Assembly: GCA_025963955.1 (NCBI GenBank)
Contig: JAOPZU010000291.1
Span: 1-7,262, forward strand
Direction of reading: 5' to 3'
Source of the DNA: Solirubrobacterales bacterium
Lineage (GTDB): Bacteria > Actinomycetota > Thermoleophilia > Solirubrobacterales > Solirubrobacteraceae
DNA: 7,262 nt
In this document: positions 5,566 to 7,262 of the stretch, one piece after another
Position numbering within the stretch: position 1 is the first letter of the stretch
How the letters are laid out: the number at the start of each line of letters is the position of its first letter
Notes under the pieces: generated by a model
What the model was told of the DNA's origin: nothing
Seen by the model: only the letters and a program-made list of their open reading frames with translations
The model's database searches: none
Position numbers and translations under genes: made by a program

Positions 5566-6947
5566 CGTCCGCCCTTCGGGGTCGGTGCGTCAGACGGCGG
5601 AAGTCCGCTTTCGCCGGTGCCGGGCGCCGGGGCGATCGGGTTGTAGGAGAAGACGCGCTGGAGCGTCTTCTGCAGCGACTCGCACTCGACCTGCTTGGTC
5701 TTGTCCGGGTTGTTGACGTAGGTCTGGCACGGCAGGTAGAACGGCGCGCTGCCCGCGGTCAGGGCGAAGCGCAGCAGGCCCCCGTTCGCGTCGCGCTGGC
5801 CGGCGAAGCCGCCGCCCCAGGAGGCCGCGAAGCCGCCGATGAGGTTCGTCGTGGTCTGCTGCGTGCCCGGGTCCTTCCGCGCGAGGTACGGCAGGATCGT
5901 GTCGCCCACCCGGTTCAGGGTCGGGTCGAGCTCACGCAGCAGCGGGTCGCCCTTGCGGGCGGTGCGGGCGAGGGACCGGCCGGTCGGGCGCAGGTCCTTC
6001 AGCAACGGCACGGCGGTGCTGAGCAGCCCGTCCGCCTGGCGCACCGTGGGGTTCAGCTGACGCAGGGTCGGGCCGAGCTTGGCCGCGCCCGGGCGCAGCT
6101 CCTGGACGACCGGGTCGGCGATCCGGAGGGTGGCGTCCAGCCGCCGGACCGTGGTGTTCGTCCGCACGAGCACTCCCGGGGCGAGGTCGAGGGAGGCCTG
6201 GATGGCGGCGCCGTGGTCGCCCGTCGTCTGCAGCGTGGCGGCGGCCCCGGAGACGACTCGGCCGAGGTCGCCCTGCGAGCGGGCGAGGGTGTCCGTCAGC
6301 CGCGCGGTGGAGCGCACGAGGTGCTGCAGGTCCGCATCCTTCTGCTCCCCGCGGAGGGCGCCGACGCCCTTGGTGATCGCGGGCGAGGCGTCGGCCACGT
6401 CGTTGAGCAGGCGCCCGGGGACGTCGTGGTCGCGGAAGGCCTGCGAGAGCTCGCCGGGGATCGACTGCAGCCCGGTCCGGGCGCCGCCCGAGAAGATCGA
6501 GGTGACGTCGTCGAGCTCCACCTGGTTGGTCGTCTGCGTCCGGGGGATCGGGCCGCTCAGCGGGCCGTCCGTCGCGTGACCCGGGTCGAGATCGAGGTAG
6601 AAGGCCGACCCCAGGACCGTGCGCCAGCGCAGGCTGACGTGGGCGTCCTTGTGCAGCGGCCCGGCGGACTTCTTCACGAGCATCGTCACGCGGGTGGCGC
6701 GCCCACCGTCGACGCTGTCCAGCTGCTTGATGGTGCCGACCTCGACGCCACGGGTGCGGACGTAGTTGCCGGTGCGCAGCTGCTGGCTGCTGGGCAGGAT
6801 GGCGACGACCTCCGAGGTGCCGCGCTTCGCGAAGAGCCCGCGCACGATGCCCGTGAAGTTGCCGACGACCAGCACGCCGACGATCGTGAGCATGACGAGG
6901 CCGATGACGGCGGAGCGGCCGCCGATCCGCTGGCTGAGCGAGCTCAT
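5562..6947 (-). CDS. MCE/MlaD-domain lipid transport protein (461 aa), first complete mce gene
   Basis: The membrane anchor is at about residues 12-34 (VIGLVMLTIVGVLVVGNF within it). The MCE domain is at about 44-122, with VVAILPSSQQLRTGNYVRTR, GVEVGTIKQL and SAFYLDLDPG. A helical region runs at about 145-355. Residues 277-345 show four rough repeats of 'P-x3-x-L-x-P' (DPVVQELRP, GPTLRQLNP, VPLLKDLRP, DPLLRELDP). The tail at 356-461 holds the only two cysteines (C407, C422) and a Pro/Gly-rich end (APAPGTGESGLPPSDAPTP). The start at 6945-6947 overlaps the preceding stop by four bases (ATGA), and its own stop overlaps the next start in the same way, so translation is probably coupled through all of these genes. 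No lipobox is present. It is inferred to be a subunit of an extracytoplasmic lipid-carrying tube. The lipid and the subunit letter are unknown. Confidence 0.92.
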   Translation of the reverse strand: MSSLSQRIGGRSAVIGLVMLTIVGVLVVGNFTGIVRGLFAKRGTSEVVAILPSSQQLRTGNYVRTRGVEVGTIKQLDSVDGGRATRVTMLVKKSAGPLHKDAHVSLRWRTVLGSAFYLDLDPGHATDGPLSGPIPRTQTTNQVELDDVTSIFSGGARTGLQSIPGELSQAFRDHDVPGRLLNDVADASPAITKGVGALRGEQKDADLQHLVRSTARLTDTLARSQGDLGRVVSGAAATLQTTGDHGAAIQASLDLAPGVLVRTNTTVRRLDATLRIADPVVQELRPGAAKLGPTLRQLNPTVRQADGLLSTAVPLLKDLRPTGRSLARTARKGDPLLRELDPTLNRVGDTILPYLARKDPGTQQTTTNLIGGFAASWGGGFAGQRDANGGLLRFALTAGSAPFYLPCQTYVNNPDKTKQVECESLQKTLQRVFSYNPIAPAPGTGESGLPPSDAPTPKGGR

Positions 6948-7262
6948 CCCTGGGGCACCTTCGTGACCGCGAGCGGGTAGGGCTTGGACAGGTACTTGCA
7001 GGGGGTCGGCGCCGGGTCGAAGACGAACTGGGGGTCGTTCGTGGCGTCGACGCTGGCGACCTCGCCGACGGAGGGGGCGATCGCCTGCAGGCGGAACTCC
7101 TTCAACGGGCCGTTGGGGCCGTGGCCGGTGCCGCCGGAGCCGGTCATGCTGCGAAAGGTCGAGCCGAGGTTGACGATGTCGCAGCCGTAGCGCCCGAGCA
7201 ACGTCACCATCGGGTTCAGCTGGTTGCTGAGCGCGGTCAGCGGGGTGAGGACGGGCCGCAGC
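6944..7262 (-). CDS. C-terminal 105 residues of a further Mce-family protein (partial, cut by window edge)
   Basis: The frame is open from the right edge to the stop at 6944-6946, so the gene begins beyond the window. The first visible residues (LRPVLTPLTALSNQLNPMVT) form the end of a helical region with the QLNP motif that also occurs in two neighbouring Mce proteins. The tail then has RYGCDIVNLGSTFRSM, a Gly-rich stretch (TGSGGTGHGPNGP) and PTPCKYL near the end. Its two visible cysteines (visible residues 27 and 88) mirror the two-cysteine tails of the three downstream Mce proteins. The ATG at 7208-7210 is an internal Met within the helical segment and is not the start. The MCE domain and anchor are not in view, so assignment rests on motif resemblance, tail layout and the ATGA overlap with the next mce gene. 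Confidence 0.8.
   Translation of the reverse strand, partial: LRPVLTPLTALSNQLNPMVTLLGRYGCDIVNLGSTFRSMTGSGGTGHGPNGPLKEFRLQAIAPSVGEVASVDATNDPQFVFDPAPTPCKYLSKPYPLAVTKVPQG

Noticed and set aside
4204..5646. Long plus-strand open frame (480 aa) opposite an mce gene
   Set aside because: It is antisense to the complete 447-aa Mce gene with low-complexity charged composition. It is a shadow frame caused by high GC at third positions.
5460..6980. Long plus-strand open frame (506 aa) opposite an mce gene
   Set aside because: It is antisense to the 461-aa Mce gene, Arg/Gly/Glu-rich and repetitive, with no recognisable domain or start context.

Overview
The window comes from a very GC-rich bacterium, almost certainly an actinobacterium in the broad sense. 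Supporting this are the strong G/C bias at third codon positions, the long run of mce genes, and the local company of a TetR regulator, a LvaA/ACAD10-type phosphotransferase and a 'GxRDxxWGxR' protein. The multi-gene mce layout fits Actinobacteria or Thermoleophilia (Solirubrobacter/Conexibacter/Patulibacter-like). That placement is inferred from style and was not tested by any search.

Layout. Positions 6-911 (minus) hold a 301-aa protein of the DUF7064/AttH-like type. An 87-bp divergent gap (912-998) separates it from a 222-aa TetR-family repressor on the plus strand (999-1667). The gap holds three related TATAC/GTAC inverted-repeat elements that are good candidates for the repressor's operators. 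A 40-bp convergent gap with a GC-rich hairpin follows. The rest of the window is one minus-strand operon that begins beyond the right edge. It runs through the C-terminal end of an mce gene (6944 to edge), three complete mce genes (5562-6947, 4222-5565, 2852-4222) joined by ATGA/ATGA/TGATG overlaps, and, after a 31-bp gap, an aminoglycoside-phosphotransferase-fold kinase (1708-2820).

How they may work together. Mce proteins form extracytoplasmic, membrane-anchored lipid-shuttling tubes that feed a YrbE/ATPase importer. No YrbE or ATPase gene is in the window, so these would have to lie upstream beyond the right edge or elsewhere. The kinase belongs by sequence to a branch that includes enzymes acting on hydroxyacyl-CoAs, so the operon may couple uptake of a lipid (fatty acid, sterol or similar) to its first metabolic step. 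The DUF7064-like protein and TetR regulator form a separate divergent pair that probably responds to a related ligand. The substrate cannot be read from the sequence.

Nothing here is a clearly new type of system. The most notable observations are the operator cluster, the tight translational coupling of the mce genes, a two-cysteine pattern shared by all four Mce chains, and the kinase placed directly behind the mce genes. No RNA genes, mobile elements, CRISPR arrays or attachment sites were seen. No gene-free stretch exceeds 90 bases.
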